A stretch of 64,000 nucleotides of DNA from Halorubrum ruber (GCF_018228765.1 NZ_CP073695.1:1364001-1428000), one strand, 5' to 3'. Shown: positions 8,797-18,377, counted from the first letter of the stretch. Numbers and translations: made by a program. Notes: generated by a model from the letters alone, not told the origin.

Positions 8797-9780
8797 ATGC
8801 TCGGTATCGAACTCACCCCCGAACACGAGTTGTCCCGCCTCGTCGACCTCGGCGTCCGCGCCGAGGACGCCGGCTACGACGCCGTCTACTCGACGTGTCA
8901 CTACAACAACCGCGACCCGTGGGCGTTCCTCTCGCGGCTCGCGGCCGCCACGGACTCCGTCCGGCTCGGCCCGGGCGTCGCGAACCCCTACGAGACGCAC
9001 CCGGTGACGCTCGCCTCGAAGGTCGCCACCCTCGACGAGGCGTCCGGGGGCCGGGCCGTCTTCGGCCTCGGCCCCGGCGACCCCTCGACGCTGGCGAACC
9101 TCGGGCTCGAAGACGAGCGCGGGCTCCGCCCCGTGCTGGAGGCGTTCAAGACCGCCCAGAAGCTGTGGGCCGGCGAGCGCGTCGACCACCAGGGGACCTT
9201 CGACGCGACCGACGCCGGGCTCAACTACGAGCCGCCGCAGGGGGCTGATATTCCGGTCCACGTCGGCGGCGAGGGGCCGCACATGTGCCGGATGGCCGCG
9301 AAGCACGCCGACGGGCTGCTGTACAACGGCTCGCACCCGAAGGACCTCGTGTGGGCCCGCGAGCAGGTCGACGACGGCCTCGCGGACAGGCCCGACCACC
9401 GCGGCGAGTTCGACCTGATCGCGTACGCCGCCGTCTCTATCGCCGAGGACGAGACCGCCGCCCGCGAGGCCGCCCGCCCGCCGGTCGCGTTCATCACCGC
9501 GGGCGCCGCGCCGCCCGTCCTGAAGCGCCACGGGATCGACCCGGACGCGGCGACGGAAATCGGCGACCGCGTCTCGGCCGGCGAGTTCTCCGCCGCCTTC
9601 GAGCGCGTGACCCCGGAGATGATAGACGCGTTCTGTATGGCGGGCACCCCCGAGACCGTCCGCGAACGCGCCGCCGCGGTCGCCGAGCACGCCGACGGGC
9701 TCGTCGTCGGCTCGCCGCTCGGCCCGGACTTGGAGAACGCCGTCGACCTCGCCGCCGACGCGGTCGACGGGCTCTTTTAA
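8797..9780 (+). CDS. mer: F420-dependent methylene-tetrahydropterin/folate reductase (Mer-like)
   Basis: Luciferase-like TIM-barrel oxidoreductase. Family members such as methanogen Mer use reduced F420 to convert methylene-tetrahydromethanopterin to the methyl form; in haloarchaea, which use tetrahydrofolate, it is thought to supply the methylene-THF reductase step for methionine. The 327-residue chain has SVRLGPGVANPY and FGLGPGDPSTL segments typical of bacterial-luciferase-type F420 enzymes and IPVHVGGEGPHM further on. The ATG two bases after the cofE stop is the natural start. Substrate in this organism is inferred; other F420-dependent LLM oxidoreductases cannot be fully excluded. Confidence 0.85.
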   Translation: MLGIELTPEHELSRLVDLGVRAEDAGYDAVYSTCHYNNRDPWAFLSRLAAATDSVRLGPGVANPYETHPVTLASKVATLDEASGGRAVFGLGPGDPSTLANLGLEDERGLRPVLEAFKTAQKLWAGERVDHQGTFDATDAGLNYEPPQGADIPVHVGGEGPHMCRMAAKHADGLLYNGSHPKDLVWAREQVDDGLADRPDHRGEFDLIAYAAVSIAEDETAAREAARPPVAFITAGAAPPVLKRHGIDPDAATEIGDRVSAGEFSAAFERVTPEMIDAFCMAGTPETVRERAAAVAEHADGLVVGSPLGPDLENAVDLAADAVDGLF

Positions 9781-9881
9781 CACCTCCCGCACCGCGGCGG
9801 ATTCTCACCCCGTGACAATCGAGAATCGGTCCTGATAACCCCGGCGGGAGGTTCATATGGCGTTCTCATCGAGGTCCGAAC

Positions 9882-11632
9882 ATGTCCACGACACGACAGC
9901 GCCGCCCGGGGATACGCGGGCGGTACGAGGCTATTCTGTGGCGGACGATGGACGCCCTCGGCGTCACGGAGTCGATAGAGCGCAAGGTCGTCACGGCGGT
10001 CGGCATCCAGTTCCTCGTCACCGTCGGCATCTTCGTCACGCAGTTTGTCCTCTCCGGGACCGCCGCGTACGTCGTCTCCGGCGCCCTGTTCCTCGGCGCG
10101 GTCGTCGCCATCTACAACACCCTGCTCATCGTCCGACGCGACTTCGTCGCCCCGATCCGAGCGTTAGAGCGCGAGGCGGACGCGATCGCCGCGGGAGAGA
10201 TCGAGGGGACGAGCGGCGTCGACGCGGCCGATCAGTCGGACGGCGACGCGGCCGGCGCGCTCGATCCAACCCAACCCGACGAGGTCGGGAGCCTCGTCGG
10301 CGCGTTCGGCGAGGTCCACGGCTATCTCACCACCGTCTCGGCGCAGGCGGAGGCGCTCGCGGCTCAGGAGTTCGACGACCCGGCGCTCGACGAGGACGTC
10401 CCGGGCTCCTTCGGCGAGTCGCTCGACGAGATGGCCGAGAACCTCGCCGCCTACACGGCCGAGCTGGAGGCGCTCGTCGACGCCTTCGGCGACGCCGCGG
10501 AGCGCGCGCAGGACGGCGACCTGACGGCGACCATCGACGCGGACGCGCTGGCGACCGACGAGGAGCGGTACGCCGAGCTCGTCGACAACTACAACCGGCT
10601 CGTGGCGACCCTCGGCGAGACGCTCGGCGACGTCGGCTCGTTCACCGCCGACGTGGCCGGCACCGCGGACGACGTGCGCGCGAGCATGGACGAGGTCGAC
10701 GACGCGAGCGGCGAAGTCGCCCGCTCGGTTCAGGAGATCTCCGACGGCGCAGCAGAGCAGACGGACGAGTTAGAGGCGATCGCCGGCGAGATGAACACGC
10801 TGTCCGCGACGGTCGAGGAGATCGCGGCGAGCGCGGACGACGCGGCCGAGACCGCCCGCGACGCCGCCGAGCGCGGTCGGTCCGGCCGAGAGGAGGCAGC
10901 CGAGGCGATCGCGGAGCTGGAGACCCTCGAAACCCGGATCGGCGAGACGGCGGCCGCGGTCACCGACCTCGCGGAGCGGGTCGGCGAGATCGACGAGATC
11001 GCAGCCGTGATCGACGAGATCGCGGAGGAGACCAACCTGCTCGCCCTGAACGCCTCCATCGAGGCGGCGCGCGCCGACGGCTCCGGCGACGGGTTCGCGG
11101 TCGTCGCGGACGAGGTGAAGTCGCTCGCGGAGGAGACCCGCGAGTCTGCGGCGGAGATCTCCGGGCGGATCGAGGAGGTCCAAGAGGCGTCGGCAGAGAC
11201 CGCGGCCGACGCCGAGGAGATGGAGACGCAGGTCGCGGACGGCGTCGAGACGATCGAGTCGACGCTGCGGGAGTTCGAGGGGGTCGTCGAGGACGTGACG
11301 ACGGTCGACGAGACCGTCCAGGAGATCAGCGACGCGACCGACGACCAAGCGCGCACGACCCAGGAGGTCGTCGACATGGTCGACGGGGTCGCGTCCGTGA
11401 GCAGACAGACCGCGACCGAGGCCGAGACCGTCGCGGCCGCGGCCGAGGAGCAGACCGCGACCGTCTCCGAGGTGACGGGGCAGGTCCACACGCTCTCGGA
11501 CCAGTCCGACGAGCTGCTCGCGCGGCTGAACGAGTTCGAGGTGCCGGACGGGTCGGACGGGGCCGCGACCGCGGTCGGGGGCCGGCGAGCGGTTCCGGGA
11601 CGCGGTCGGCGACGGGCGCCGACGACGACTGA
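9882..11632 (+). CDS. Methyl-accepting sensory transducer (Htr), tail probably frameshifted
   Basis: Membrane chemotaxis/phototaxis transducer that signals to CheA/CheW. Two membrane helices (about residues 37-57 and 61-83) with almost no loop are followed by a HAMP segment, a long coiled-coil methylation region and the conserved hairpin tip around residue 382 ([19 protein letters not shown]). No periplasmic sensor domain is present, so it may sense in the membrane or partner with another receptor. Read as written, the frame runs on to 11747, antisense to the next gene. Adding one G to the G-run at 11577-11581 instead gives a natural acidic tail ending GADDD and stop at 11632, so that end is given here. 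Confidence 0.9.
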
Positions 11633-11668
11633 AGAGAGGGTCCGATCGAGCCCCCGGTTTTCACCTCT

Positions 11669-11908
11669 TTATTCGGAGCGGCCGCGACCGCCGAGCGCGG
11701 GGAGGTTCACGCCGATCTCGTTGAGCAGCGCGCCGACCGCGGCGTAGCCGAACACGGCGACGCCGCCGACAAGCAGGAGCTGTCCGACGACGACGAGCAG
11801 CGCCGACAGCGGGTCGCCCGCGCCGAGGATCAGGTCGTTCAGGAAGATGTCGACGAACCGGCCGACGTCGCCGACCAGCCGCGAAACGAAGTCGATGAGC
11901 GCGATCAT
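11669..11908 (-). CDS. Small membrane protein, function unknown
   Basis: A 79-residue protein with an amphipathic N-terminal part and one long hydrophobic segment (about residues 34-62) ending with a short polar tail. It starts at ATG and is convergent with the transducer gene. No family is recognised. The uncorrected transducer frame would overlap this gene by about 80 bases, one reason to suspect a frameshift in that neighbour. Confidence 0.6.
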   Translation of the reverse strand: MIALIDFVSRLVGDVGRFVDIFLNDLILGAGDPLSALLVVVGQLLLVGGVAVFGYAAVGALLNEIGVNLPALGGRGRSE

Positions 11909-11971
11909 GGGCCACGGTTGGGCCGGGGGGTACTTGGGTGTTGAGTTCGCGGCGGCGATTCGCCGATCGAT

Positions 11972-12457
11972 TCACCCTTCCGACCGCGGCGTCGCCGCCT
12001 CGTCGGCGCGCGCGTACCGCAGCGCCCAGCCGATCAGGACGCCCTGGAACGGCAGCCGGATCCACGCCGCGAGCCGCGCCGGGCCGACGAGCCGGTCGGA
12101 GACGAGGTCGTTCAGGGTGTCGCTCCGGGCGAGGTGGACGTTCGCCGGGAACACGGCCACGAGGAGGGCGACGATCCCCCACGCCGACGGGCGTCGCGTC
12201 CGCGGGATCGCGACGCCGATCCCGAGGAGGATCTCGGCGATTCCGGAGAGGTAGACGAGCCCCACCGGCCGCGGGAACGAGGGCGGAACCGCCTCGGCGA
12301 ACCGCTTCGGAGCGAGGAAGTGCGCGATACCGGCGACGACGTACGTCGCGCCCATCAGCGGCGCGAGCGAGCGCTCGGACTCGCCGCTTCCCTGGCTGTG
12401 CGACTCGTCCGGCGCGTCGGCCACCGGCCTGGACTGCGTTCGGTCTGCGTCGGTCAC
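11972..12457 (-). CDS. DoxX-like family membrane protein
   Basis: About 161 residues with four predicted membrane helices. The sequence YVVAGIAHFLAPKRF near the start of the first helix and VFPANVHLARS in the loop are hallmarks of the DoxX-like family, which contains quinone-linked oxidoreductase subunits and many uncharacterised proteins. Two in-frame GTG codons are possible starts; the second, at 12457, gives MTDADRTQ and is preferred for its composition. No partner gene of a thiosulfate:quinone oxidoreductase lies next to it. Confidence 0.75.
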   Translation of the reverse strand: MTDADRTQSRPVADAPDESHSQGSGESERSLAPLMGATYVVAGIAHFLAPKRFAEAVPPSFPRPVGLVYLSGIAEILLGIGVAIPRTRRPSAWGIVALLVAVFPANVHLARSDTLNDLVSDRLVGPARLAAWIRLPFQGVLIGWALRYARADEAATPRSEG

Positions 12458-12565
12458 GCCTCGTCCCACGAACGGGAGGCGTATTACTCCTCGCCGCCCC
12501 GCCGCGGCCGGCCCGGATTCCGGGAACCGAACGTCTTAGGAACGGCCGAACCTAACTGACCCGTA

Positions 12566-14467
12566 ATGAACACGCTGTTCTGGGTGCTCACCGGGATCCT
12601 CGCGTACTCCGCGGTCGCGATGTACCTGCGGAACAAGGGGGTCCTCCCGGACGCGTTCAGGGTCTCCGGCCCGGTGTTGACCCTCCGGACGCTCCGCGGG
12701 CGCGCCTTCCTCGGTCGACTCGCGGCCCCGAAGCGGTTCTGGCGTGCGGTCGCCAACCTCGGACTCGGCGGGGCTTTGGTGGCGATGGTGGCGTCGTTCG
12801 CGCTCATCCTCTCATCGGCGATGTCCGCGTTCACGAACGCGCAGCCCTCCGCGATCCAGCAGCCGCAGAACTTCCTCATCATCCCCGGCGTCAACGACTT
12901 CCTCCCGCTGTCGGTCGCGCCCGAGATCGTCGCCGGCCTCGCCGGCGCGATGGTGGTCCACGAGGGCGCGCACGGCCTGCTCTGCCGGGTCGAGGACATC
13001 GACATCGACTCGATGGGGCTCGTCTTCTTCGCGCTGCTCCCGGTCGGCGCGTTCGTCGAACCCGACGAGGAGGCGACCCAAGAGGCGTCTCGCGGCGCCC
13101 GCGCCCGGATGTTCGCGGCCGGCGTTACCGCGAACACGGTGCTGACGATCGTCGTCTTCGCGCTCCTCTTCGGCCCGGTCGTCGGCGCCATCTCGCCGGC
13201 GGCCGGCTACGCGGTCGGCGAGGTGAACCCCGGCTCCCCGGCGGCCGCGGCCGACCTCTCGCAGGGCGACCGCGTCGTCGAGGTGGCGGGGACGCCGATC
13301 GAGACGAGCGGCGAGTTCGAGTCCGCGATCGCCGACGCCGGCGACTCCGTCGCGCTCACGGTCGACGACGGCGAGACGCGGGAGACGGTGACGGTCGACC
13401 GCGAGCTACAGGTGGTCGGCTCCGCCGGCGGCAACCCCCTCGGGGTGACCATCGAGGAGGTGCCCGTGACGATCGCGGCCGTGAACGGCGAGCCGGTCGC
13501 GACCGAGTCGGACTTCTTCGACGCGGTCGGCGGCGACGAGCGCGCAACGCTGACCGTGACGGGGAACGCGACCGTCCTCGACCAAGTCCGCGACGCGCCG
13601 GGCGCCGAGAACGCGTCCGGCGTCGAGGCGGCCGACGGCGACGCGGCGGTCACCGTCCCCGACGTGCCGGTCGGCGCGTACGTCGTCGGCGTTCAGGAGG
13701 ACGGCCCGATCCACGACGCGGGCGCCGCGCTCGGCGAGCCGCTGACGATCGTCTCGGTCGACAGCGAGCGCGTCGCCGACAACGAGGCGCTCTCGGCCGT
13801 CCTCGGCGAGCGCGAGGCCGGCGAGACCGTTCCCGTCACCGTCTACGACGCCGACGGCGAGCGCACCACGTACGACGTGGAGCTCGACGCGCACCCGAAT
13901 CGCGACGGCGGGTTCATCGGCGTCAGCGTCTTCCCCGGCACGAGCGGGCTCGCGCTCGACGACGTGGGCGTCACCGAGTACCCCGCCGGCGCGTACCTCG
14001 AACTGCTCGGCGGCGACGGCGGTCAGGAGGCCGCGGACGGGCTCCCGCTCGGCGGGGTCACGGAGTCGCCGCTCGGCCTCGTCTTCGTCGCGCTCATCCT
14101 CCCGCTCGGCAGCCTCTTCGGACTCCCGTTCAACTTCGCGGGGTTCACCGGCGACCTGACCAACTTCTTCGTCGTCGAGGGGCCGCTGGCGGCGCTCGGG
14201 GGCGGCACCTTCCTGCTTGCGAACCTCCTCTTCTGGTCGGGGTGGATCAACATCCAGCTGGCGCTGTTCAACTGCCTGCCGGCGTTCCCGCTGGACGGCG
14301 GCCGCATCCTCCGGATGGTCGCCGAGGCGGTGATCAGCCGGGTCCCGATCAGCGACCGGCACGCCGCGGTGCGGACGATAACGGTCTCGTCCGGGCTCGT
14401 CATGCTGGCCGGGCTGGTCGCGATGATCTTTGGCAACCAGATCCTCACCGCGCTCGGGGTTATCTGA
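12566..14467 (+). CDS. Site-2 protease family (M50) membrane metalloprotease with PDZ domains
   Basis: Intramembrane zinc protease. N-terminal membrane segments are followed by the zinc-binding HEGAH motif (about residues 132-136), a roughly 300-residue extracytoplasmic insert that holds at least two PDZ-like repeats (one beginning near GEVNPGSPAAAADLSQGDRVVEV, the other near VGVQEDGPIHDAGAALGE), and a C-terminal membrane part with PAFPLDGGR (about residue 573) supplying the third zinc ligand. Family members cut membrane-bound regulators or signal peptides; the target here is unknown. The 633-residue length suits the PDZ-containing subgroup. A structured repeat begins one base after its stop codon. 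Confidence 0.88.
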   Translation: MNTLFWVLTGILAYSAVAMYLRNKGVLPDAFRVSGPVLTLRTLRGRAFLGRLAAPKRFWRAVANLGLGGALVAMVASFALILSSAMSAFTNAQPSAIQQPQNFLIIPGVNDFLPLSVAPEIVAGLAGAMVVHEGAHGLLCRVEDIDIDSMGLVFFALLPVGAFVEPDEEATQEASRGARARMFAAGVTANTVLTIVVFALLFGPVVGAISPAAGYAVGEVNPGSPAAAADLSQGDRVVEVAGTPIETSGEFESAIADAGDSVALTVDDGETRETVTVDRELQVVGSAGGNPLGVTIEEVPVTIAAVNGEPVATESDFFDAVGGDERATLTVTGNATVLDQVRDAPGAENASGVEAADGDAAVTVPDVPVGAYVVGVQEDGPIHDAGAALGEPLTIVSVDSERVADNEALSAVLGEREAGETVPVTVYDADGERTTYDVELDAHPNRDGGFIGVSVFPGTSGLALDDVGVTEYPAGAYLELLGGDGGQEAADGLPLGGVTESPLGLVFVALILPLGSLFGLPFNFAGFTGDLTNFFVVEGPLAALGGGTFLLANLLFWSGWINIQLALFNCLPAFPLDGGRILRMVAEAVISRVPISDRHAAVRTITVSSGLVMLAGLVAMIFGNQILTALGVI

Positions 14468-14468
14468 G

Positions 14469-14717
14469 GCGGTGGCGCGCGCCTCCGAGTGGCCGCCGAA
14501 GGCGGCCGCGAGGAGCACGCGCGAGGGAGCGGTGAGCGCTCGAAGAGCGCGAACCGCGAGGCTGGGGAGGAGTGAGGCGCGGTGCCGTGCGGTGCGGGAC
14601 TCAAAGGGGCAGCCGGGAAGCAGGCGCAGGCGACGCAAGCACTGGAGGGAGCGAACGGAGTGAGCGACCGAAGCGCGCAGCGAGCGTGCGCCCGCTTCCC
14701 GGCTGGGGCTTTGGAGG
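14469..14717 (+). repeat. Dispersed structured element, copy 2, core
   Basis: Copy 2 of the family, directly after the protease stop codon. Hairpin A upper stem is GTGGCCGCC/GGCGGCCGC with loop GAA and the GA/GA internal loop. Hairpin B is GCGGT GA GCGCTC GAA GAGCGC GA ACCGC, with both arms changed together relative to other copies. The long stem is CAGCCGGGAAGC pairing with GCTTCCCGGCTG, again a compensated change. The invariant block GGGACTCAAAGGGGCAG is present. Confidence 0.8.
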
Positions 14718-14912
14718 TTGTCTCCGTCGATCCGCGATCAGGCATTTATAAACGAGCGGCTGGGGCTTTGGAGGTTGTCTTCGTCGATCTACTGGCCGTC
14801 ATTTATAAACGAGCGGCTGGGGCTTTGGAGATCGTCACCGCGCCATCGGCCACGTATAAATAGCCGACGGCAACACCACGATCCGGTTTATAAGTAACCG
14901 ATCAACCACACA
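14718..14912 (+). repeat. Tandem TATA/CGGCTGGGG tail of copy 2
   Basis: A roughly 60-base unit repeats after the core: CGGCTGGGGCTTTGGAGG, a spacer with GTCGATC, then CATTTATAAACGAG. Boxes occur near 14743 and 14801, then degenerate ones (CGTATAAATAG near 14861, GTTTATAAGTAACC near 14888). The remaining bases up to the next gene (14913-15040) show no further feature. Confidence 0.6.
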
Positions 14913-15040
14913 GGTTCATACTCCCTCGCTACCGTTCACCGCCGTTTCCGTACTGCGCGAGATACGTCAGAATCCTCTCTGTTGAAGAGTCGTAACAGAC
15001 CGAGGGAAACCGGTTTCCCCGACGGGCGCGACGCCTCCGT

Positions 15041-16288
15041 ATGACGCACTCGCGGACCGTCGAACTCGAAGGTCACATCATCGACAGCGGCACGATGCAG
15101 CGCTGCTTCGGCGCGGTGATGGACCTCGGCGGCTCGTTCGACGTCGAGCAGTTCGACGTCGGAAAACACGAAACTGAGGAGTCGTACTGCCGGCTGACCG
15201 TCTCCGCCGACGACCCAGAGACGCTGCGCGACATCCTCCACGAGCTCCACCAGAACGGCGCCGTACTGGAGGACCCCTCCGAGGTGGACCTCGTCGCGGC
15301 GCCCGCGGACAAGGTGGTGCCGCCGAACTTCTACTCGACGACGAACCACCCGACCGAGGTGTTGTACGACGGCGAGTGGATCGACGTCGAGCGGATCGAG
15401 ATGGACTGCGCGCTCGTCGTCGATCCCGAAGGCGCCTCCGACGGTTCCCCCCGCGCCTACACCAAGACGCTCAACGCGGTCCAGGAAGGCGACCTCGTCG
15501 CGACGGACCAGTCCGGGATCCGCGTGAACCCGCCGGAGCGCCCGCGGAGCGGCGGCGGCGCGTTCGGCTTCATGCAGGGCGGCGTCTCCGCCGAGCGCCC
15601 TTCGGAGTCGACGATCCGCGAGGTCGCCGAGGAGCTTCGCGCGGTGAAGGAAGACGGCGGCAACGTGATGGTCGTCGCGGGGCCGGCCGTGATCCACTCC
15701 GGCGCCGGCGACGCGCTCGCGGACCTCGTCGCCGCTGGCTACGTCGACGCGCTCTCGGCGGGCAACGGCTTCGCCACGCACGACTTAGAGCGCTCCATCT
15801 ACGGCACCTCGCTGGGGATGAACGTCGAGACGCTCGAACACCCGCGGAAGGGCCACAAACACCACATCTGGACCATCTCGGAGATCATCCGGGCCGGCGG
15901 GATCGAGGCGGCAGTCGACGAGGGAATCGTCACGGAGGGCGTGATGTACGAGTGCGTCGAGAATGACGTCGACACCGTCCTCGCGGGCTCGATCCGCGAC
16001 GACGGCCCGCTCCCGGACACGATCACCGACGCGGTCGAGGCGCAGGACGCGATCCGCGAGCAGGCCCACGACGCCGACCTCGTGATCATGCTCGCGACGC
16101 TGCTCCACTCCGTCGCGGTGGGAAACTGCCTCCCGTCGACGACGAAGACCGTCTGCGTCGACATCAACCCCGCAACGGTCACCCAGCTGCTCGACCGCGG
16201 CTCCGCGCAGGCGATCGGGATGGTCACCGACATCGGGACGTTCGTGCCGACGCTCGCGGAGTTCGTGCTGGAGGGGGACGAGGCGTGA
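15041..16288 (+). CDS. Archaeal ornithine cyclodeaminase family (TIGR00300, LOR/SDH domain)
   Basis: Members of this family have an N-terminal LOR/SDH domain (here TVELEGHIIDSGTMQRCF at the start) followed by a nucleotide-binding domain. A methanogen member has been shown to convert ornithine to proline and ammonia with bound NAD. The C-terminal part has GPAVIHSGAGDALADLV and conserved CLPSTTKTVCVDINPATVTQLLDRG-type elements. At 415 residues the chain is full length. It begins with ATG and overlaps the GNAT gene by four bases, so the two are translationally coupled. The function in proline supply (possibly linked to osmolytes) is inferred from the family. Confidence 0.8.
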   Translation: MTHSRTVELEGHIIDSGTMQRCFGAVMDLGGSFDVEQFDVGKHETEESYCRLTVSADDPETLRDILHELHQNGAVLEDPSEVDLVAAPADKVVPPNFYSTTNHPTEVLYDGEWIDVERIEMDCALVVDPEGASDGSPRAYTKTLNAVQEGDLVATDQSGIRVNPPERPRSGGGAFGFMQGGVSAERPSESTIREVAEELRAVKEDGGNVMVVAGPAVIHSGAGDALADLVAAGYVDALSAGNGFATHDLERSIYGTSLGMNVETLEHPRKGHKHHIWTISEIIRAGGIEAAVDEGIVTEGVMYECVENDVDTVLAGSIRDDGPLPDTITDAVEAQDAIREQAHDADLVIMLATLLHSVAVGNCLPSTTKTVCVDINPATVTQLLDRGSAQAIGMVTDIGTFVPTLAEFVLEGDEA

Positions 16289-16806
16289 CCCCCGAACTCC
16301 GCCCCTACGACCGCGAGCGCGACGCGGACGGCCTCTACGAACTGAAGCGCGCCTTCGAGCGCGGCCTCGGCGAGAACACCGGCGGCGACGAGAAGGCGGC
16401 CGCCTACGAGGGGAAGCTCACCGACGCCTACCGCGAGCGGTGGCTCGACTGGGTCGACCGCTGCGTCGCCGACGACGAGCGGTGCGTGACCGTCGCGGTC
16501 GACCGAAGTGAGGCCGAAAGCGGCGCTTCGGTCGTCGGCTACGTCTTCGTCCTCCCCGAGCGCACCGCGATGATCTGGGACGCGGCGGTCCTGAACGAGA
16601 TCTACGTCGCCCCCGACCACCGCGGCACCGGCGTCGCCGACGACCTGATCGACGCCGCGCTCGCGCTCGCGGCCGATCAGGACCTCCCACTCGACCGACT
16701 GGTCCTCGACGTCGACCCCGCGAACGAGCGCGCGAAGGGGTTCTACGACCGTCACGGCTTCGAGCCGTGGGGCAAGATGGTGGCGCGGCCGCTGGACGAC
16801 GCCTGA
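16285..16806 (+). CDS. GNAT family N-acetyltransferase
   Basis: Transfers an acetyl group from acetyl-CoA; substrate unknown. The 173-residue protein has the GNAT core: beta strand IYVAPDHRGTGVADDLI, which contains the acetyl-CoA-binding R/Q-x-x-G-x-G/A pattern, and a C-terminal NERAKGFYDRHGFE segment. The GTG start overlaps the stop of the ornithine cyclodeaminase-like gene (GTGA), making a two-gene operon and hinting that the acetylated substrate may be related to that pathway, which is only an inference. Confidence 0.85.
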   Translation: MTPELRPYDRERDADGLYELKRAFERGLGENTGGDEKAAAYEGKLTDAYRERWLDWVDRCVADDERCVTVAVDRSEAESGASVVGYVFVLPERTAMIWDAAVLNEIYVAPDHRGTGVADDLIDAALALAADQDLPLDRLVLDVDPANERAKGFYDRHGFEPWGKMVARPLDDA

Positions 16807-16892
16807 CATCACGGCCACGCGACCGCAATCGGCCCGACCCGACCCGTTCCGACTCCCGAAGCTACAAGCGCGCTCGCCCGCTCTCGTCGGCC

Positions 16893-17882
16893 GTGATACA
16901 GATCGGGATCGTCGGCTGCGGCGTCATCGGGAACCGACTCGCGGCCGCCGTCGCGGAGCACGACCAATACGAACTGGCGGCCGCCTGCGACCTCGACGCG
17001 GACCGCGCGGCGTCGCTCGCGGCCGACCACGGCACCGACCGCACCCAGACGACGACCGACCACGCCTCGCTCGTCGAGCGCGACGACCTCGACGCGGTGT
17101 ACGTCGGCGTGCCGCCGCTCGCCCACCGCGAGGTCGTCGCCGACGCGCTCGCTGCCGACAGGCACGTCATCTGCGAGAAGCCCATCGCGGCGGACGCGGA
17201 GACGGGCCGCGAACTCGTCGGGCTCGCGGAGGAGACGGACCGCGTCACGGCCGTGAACCTCCCGTTCCGCTACACGCCGGGGTTCGTCCGCCTGCGCGAG
17301 GCGGTCGCCGCGGGCGATATCGGCGACCCGCGCCGGGTCGAACTCCGGTTCCGGTTCCCGGAGTGGCCTCGCGAGTGGCAGGACGTGGCGTGGTTGGAGT
17401 CGCGCGAGCAGGGCGGCCCGCTCCGCGAGGTCGGGACGCACTTCCTGTTCGGCGTTCAGGAGCTGTTCGGCCCGATCGAGACCGTCTCCGCCGACGTGGG
17501 CTACTCCGGACCGGAGACCTACGAGGACGACGTTGTCGGCTCCTTCCGGGTCGACGGCGTCAGGGGAACGATCGACCTGCTCTGCGACCACGAGGGCGAG
17601 GAGGAGAACGCGATCACGGTCGTCGGCGACGAGGCGTCGCTGTCGCTGACGGCGTGGTACCGGCTCGTTCGGAACCGGGGGCGCGAGGACGAGGAGACGC
17701 TCGTTGACGAGCGCGGCGACACCGTGAGCGCGCTCCTGACGGAGTTTGCGGGGGCGGTTGAGGGCGAGGGCGGCGACCTCGTCTCGTTCGCGGAGGCGAC
17801 ACGCGTTCAGGAGGTGCTCGACGCGATCCACGCGTCGGACGGGGACCGGGTTCGGGCGGGAGGTAGCGGCCGGGAGAAGTAA
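16893..17882 (+). CDS. Gfo/Idh/MocA family NAD(P)-dependent oxidoreductase
   Basis: Rossmann-fold dehydrogenase, usually acting on sugars or inositols. IGIVGCGVIGNRLA close to the N-terminus binds the dinucleotide, and VICEKPIAAD carries the lysine of the EKP motif. The C-terminal half is the usual mixed alpha/beta domain. A GTG start at 16893 puts the glycine-rich loop about five residues from the N-terminus, which is normal for the family; longer in-frame versions run over the previous stop region. Length 329 residues. Substrate unknown. Confidence 0.86.
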   Translation: MIQIGIVGCGVIGNRLAAAVAEHDQYELAAACDLDADRAASLAADHGTDRTQTTTDHASLVERDDLDAVYVGVPPLAHREVVADALAADRHVICEKPIAADAETGRELVGLAEETDRVTAVNLPFRYTPGFVRLREAVAAGDIGDPRRVELRFRFPEWPREWQDVAWLESREQGGPLREVGTHFLFGVQELFGPIETVSADVGYSGPETYEDDVVGSFRVDGVRGTIDLLCDHEGEEENAITVVGDEASLSLTAWYRLVRNRGREDEETLVDERGDTVSALLTEFAGAVEGEGGDLVSFAEATRVQEVLDAIHASDGDRVRAGGSGREK

Positions 17883-17951
17883 CCCGATCGCGGAGTCGTC
17901 GGCCGGGAACGCCCGGCAGGAGTTATGTGTCTCACGGACCCATTTCCGCGT

Positions 17952-18377
17952 ATGAGCTACCTCGTTGCGACCGACGGGTCGACGGAGAGCGACGAAGCCG
18001 TCCGGTACGCGGCGCGACAGGCGGTCGCGTTCTACGAGACGCTCGAGATCGCCCACGTGCTGACGCCGGACTCGGAGCTGGTCGACGGGACGATCGTCCT
18101 CCCGGGCGAGGAGGCCGCCGTCGAGGCCGGGCAGGGCGTCTTAGAGAGCGCTCGGAGCATCGCCGAGGAGGCGGTCGGCGACGAGTCGATCGACGTCGAG
18201 ACCCAGCTCCTCACGGGGCGTCCGGCCGACGCGCTCACCGAGTACGCGAACGAGGAGCCGGTCGACGCCATCTACGTCGGCCACCGGGGGCTCTCGGAGG
18301 AGCGCGAGCAGGTCGTCGGCAGCGTCGCGAAAAGCGTCGTCGACAAGGCCGACGTGCCCGTGACGGTGATCCGGTAG
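17952..18377 (+). CDS. Universal stress protein (UspA family)
   Basis: Small cytoplasmic nucleotide-binding protein of 141 residues. It begins MSYLVATDGSTESDEAVRYA, and the C-terminal GHRGLSEEREQVVGSVAKSV part matches the G-x2-G-x9-G-(S/T) ATP-binding pattern. The ATG at 17952 lies about 30 bases after an AGTTATGTG box. One of four Usp genes in this window (others at 41169, 49991 and 56588). Confidence 0.92.
   Translation: MSYLVATDGSTESDEAVRYAARQAVAFYETLEIAHVLTPDSELVDGTIVLPGEEAAVEAGQGVLESARSIAEEAVGDESIDVETQLLTGRPADALTEYANEEPVDAIYVGHRGLSEEREQVVGSVAKSVVDKADVPVTVIR

Noticed and set aside
9800-9827. GATTCTC-N14-GAGAATC inverted repeat between mer and the transducer
   Set aside because: It could be a terminator or operator but is imperfectly placed for either and short enough to be chance.
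14582-14863. Open frames running through the structured elements (for example in copies 2 and 6 reading GLKGAA...QATQALEG)
   Set aside because: The frame is not kept across copies (copies 4 and 5 shift), substitutions follow base pairing rather than codons, and stops interrupt most frames.
16767-16892. Longer N-terminus for the Gfo/Idh protein
   Set aside because: The extension overlaps the preceding gene end in another frame and places over 40 Arg-rich residues before the NAD-binding strand.
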